64,000 nt of DNA, taken from positions 310,001-374,000 of the forward strand of contig NZ_CYSD01000042.1 in assembly GCF_001458415.1 (NCBI RefSeq). Reading direction: 5' to 3'. Numbering within the stretch: position 1 is the first letter of the stretch; the number at the start of each line of letters is the position of its first letter. Position numbers and translations under genes: made by a program. This DNA is from Tritonibacter multivorans. Its GTDB lineage: Bacteria > Pseudomonadota > Alphaproteobacteria > Rhodobacterales > Rhodobacteraceae. This document shows positions 63,401-64,000 of this stretch, piece after piece. Below the pieces are notes generated by a model that saw only the letters and a list, made by a program, of their open reading frames with translations, was not told the DNA's origin and made no database searches.

Positions 63401-63992
63401 GGCAGAGATTATCGACAACAGCTTTGGCGGTGATTTTGAAATGACCCTGCTGCCAACCGCGAAGCCCGGCGAATACACCGGTCAGGTGCGGGTTGGCCGC
63501 ATTCGGGTCAAGCAGGGGTCGTTGATCACGGCGCTGCTGAACTCCATCAGTTTGGTGGGGCTGGTGAATGAGCTGGCGGGCCAGGGCATCCAGTTCAACT
63601 CGGCAGAGGCCGATTTCCGGCTGGGGCCGGAATATCTGACGCTGACAAATATGTCGGCGGTGGGCGCGTCTATTGGGATGTCGATGGAGGGGCTTTATAA
63701 CCTCAGGACCGATGCGCTGGACATGCGCGGGGTGCTGACGCCGGTCTATGCGTTGAATGCCATTGGCAGTGTTCTGACGCGACGGGGCGAGGGGCTGTTT
63801 GCCTTTGCCTTCCGGCTGCGCGGAACCGGGGCGGATCCGGATGTCTCAGTCAATCCGCTGTCGGCGCTGGCGCCGGGGTTCCTGCGCGAAGTGTTCCGGG
63901 GCGAAAAGCCCTTGAAACCCGGCGAGCAGCGCAAACGCAAAACCGCAGAAGAGCTGCGGGAGGAGCGGCGCCAACGGATCGAGGACCGCTGA
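60450..63992 (+). CDS. AsmA/YhdP-like large membrane protein
   Basis: 1180 aa. Cytoplasmic Ala/Asp/Pro-rich N-terminus (about 1-70, with AQPADAQAADAEAG repeats), one membrane helix (about 76-97, MRLIGFLLALAVAAAVMLYLML), then a very long periplasmic chain of beta strands as in DUF3971 and the AsmA-like C-terminal domain (SLITALLNSISLVGLVNELAGQ; GVLTPVYALNAIGSVLTRRG). These proteins form hydrophobic grooves that carry phospholipid to the outer membrane. The stop is inside the window. No strong ribosome binding site. Confidence 0.9.
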   Translation: MSDKVKPDKPDQSPDPAAADPATGGVTSAAQAVDAQPADAQAADAEAGSDAGSIAGLAVSKGRAGGAVIGMLGFLGKAAMRLIGFLLALAVAAAVMLYLMLDRQVDMPDWVRGEVERRLEHNLGGLQIDFGEISVLVSQGWRPSVSLRDVTLSYPDGTSALQVADAQAALAMRPLLKGQVRPKTISLSGLFAILERGENGAVALRFGDGNTNFRQADSFALLMEQWDQQLTLPILSALTQVETHALTLRLEDLRLGRGWTLDGGAVTLSRSQGDVEFDAGFSVLSGRDFASTVEANYRSRIGDTAAEFALVITEVPAEDVAVQSAALGWLSVLRAPISGAVRGAVDSDGGLMPLQAALEIGEGVIQPEEAAKPVPIRGAQSFFTFDPGGEELTFDSLSIDSGWGSGNMQGTASLVGVENGQLRELVGQLAFSDLKLNPRGFYDQPLELTGVNADFMMELNPFRLRLGQMLVERDGMHILAKGEARVGDAGWDYDLSVSSDRLSPELIKALWPTTTPPRPRQWVQDNVLRGTIYDAEVGLRGRGGQKPFVSVDLNFRDGEVKYHRTLPNVVQAAGQLSIHGHRLVVTATEGLLLPPEGGPLDMSGTSFIIPDTSLPPGEGFGILRADATGAATAALSLLNLPPLSLMDKVDLPVALGDGQVAAQGTMTIPLRDHVDASDIEYHYTGTLAQLHSDKLLPGHVLEAEALSLRGDQSFVEISGPGQLSGIPFDAVWRQEINPEDPQAGRVRGTIEISDATVKTLGIGLPDRSVFGRGEGVFDVTLPPGGAAPRLSFTSALAGVGLRLPDLAWSKSERSQGRLRVEARLGDSPVVEDLQLEAPGLAARGRVTTKADGGLNRAEFSSVSLGGWLRGAVTLEGRGAAAPAVFVRGGRIDLRNLPFDSQSSGAGGSSSGGNVPIDLQLDQLQVTDGFALSGFQGRFSTRGGFNGEFSGRLNGKAPLTGVVVPQQTGLGIRLKAKDAGAVLRAAEIIDNSFGGDFEMTLLPTAKPGEYTGQVRVGRIRVKQGSLITALLNSISLVGLVNELAGQGIQFNSAEADFRLGPEYLTLTNMSAVGASIGMSMEGLYNLRTDALDMRGVLTPVYALNAIGSVLTRRGEGLFAFAFRLRGTGADPDVSVNPLSALAPGFLREVFRGEKPLKPGEQRKRKTAEELREERRQRIEDR

Positions 63993-64000
63993 GTGCAGCC

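Overview
The window is a GC-rich chromosomal segment of an alphaproteobacterium of the Rhodobacteraceae (Roseobacter/Rhodobacter group). The evidence is a complete gene transfer agent (GTA) cluster in the RcGTA gene order, a VPxPA-CTERM protein of the Rhodobacterales type, three perfect CtrA-type TTAA-N7-TTAA sites, a lipoyl-domain-bearing E1-beta pyruvate dehydrogenase subunit, an L9 with an acidic tail, and dispersed GGGGGCGCTGCCCCC / CCGGAGTATTT repeats. Most of it is core chromosome with dense, well-spaced genes. No IS element, integrase or CRISPR array was seen.

Layout. 0-5 kb: the 3' end of an unrecognised gene, the nitrogen pair glnB-glnA, a divergent NAD(P)HX repair enzyme (nnr) carrying an in-frame repeat insertion, a Hint-domain protein and tRNA-Leu(UAG). 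5-14.4 kb: two tandem paralogous periplasmic binding proteins, a porin, trigger factor, a membrane protein with a degenerate GGDEF domain, a Tat-exported CpdB-type nucleotidase and an aquaporin that lacks its first NPA half. 14.4-23.5 kb: a small lytic transglycosylase, an orphan flagellin with a CtrA site, a lipoprotein, rpsF-rpsR-rplI, an SDR-MerR operon with a textbook MerR promoter, a CtrA-site-linked membrane protein, YceI, a lone UgpE-like permease and a cytochrome b561-YceI fusion. 23.8-29.8 kb: fabD-fabG-acpP, a HisA-like paralogue, then fabF-mltG.

30.1-44.5 kb holds the GTA cluster: small and large terminase, portal, g3.5, protease, capsid, connector, stopper, tail terminator, tail tube, two assembly-chaperone-type proteins, tape measure, distal tail, hub, NlpC/P60 peptidase, the 1302-aa host-contact protein, and a small trailing gene. 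All frames are open and most junctions overlap, so it is probably functional. It has a strong intrinsic terminator between g2 and g3, which is unusual for a single-promoter operon. cspA, cysE and a methyl-accepting chemotaxis protein follow.

48-64 kb: the pdhA-pdhB-pdhC operon with a perfect palindrome upstream, ftsB (CtrA site upstream), pgk, an overlapping pair of cytoplasmic and exported cyclophilins, a lower-GC VPxPA-CTERM surface protein, an overlapping M23 peptidase-bactofilin pair, a DUF455 ferritin-like protein, a bcp peroxiredoxin and a 1180-aa AsmA/YhdP-like membrane protein. The most noteworthy observations are the repeat-derived segment in nnr, the half-deleted aquaporin, the GTA cluster with its internal terminator, the HisA-like protein with altered active-site residues inside a fatty-acid cluster, and the CtrA and MerR regulatory sites.
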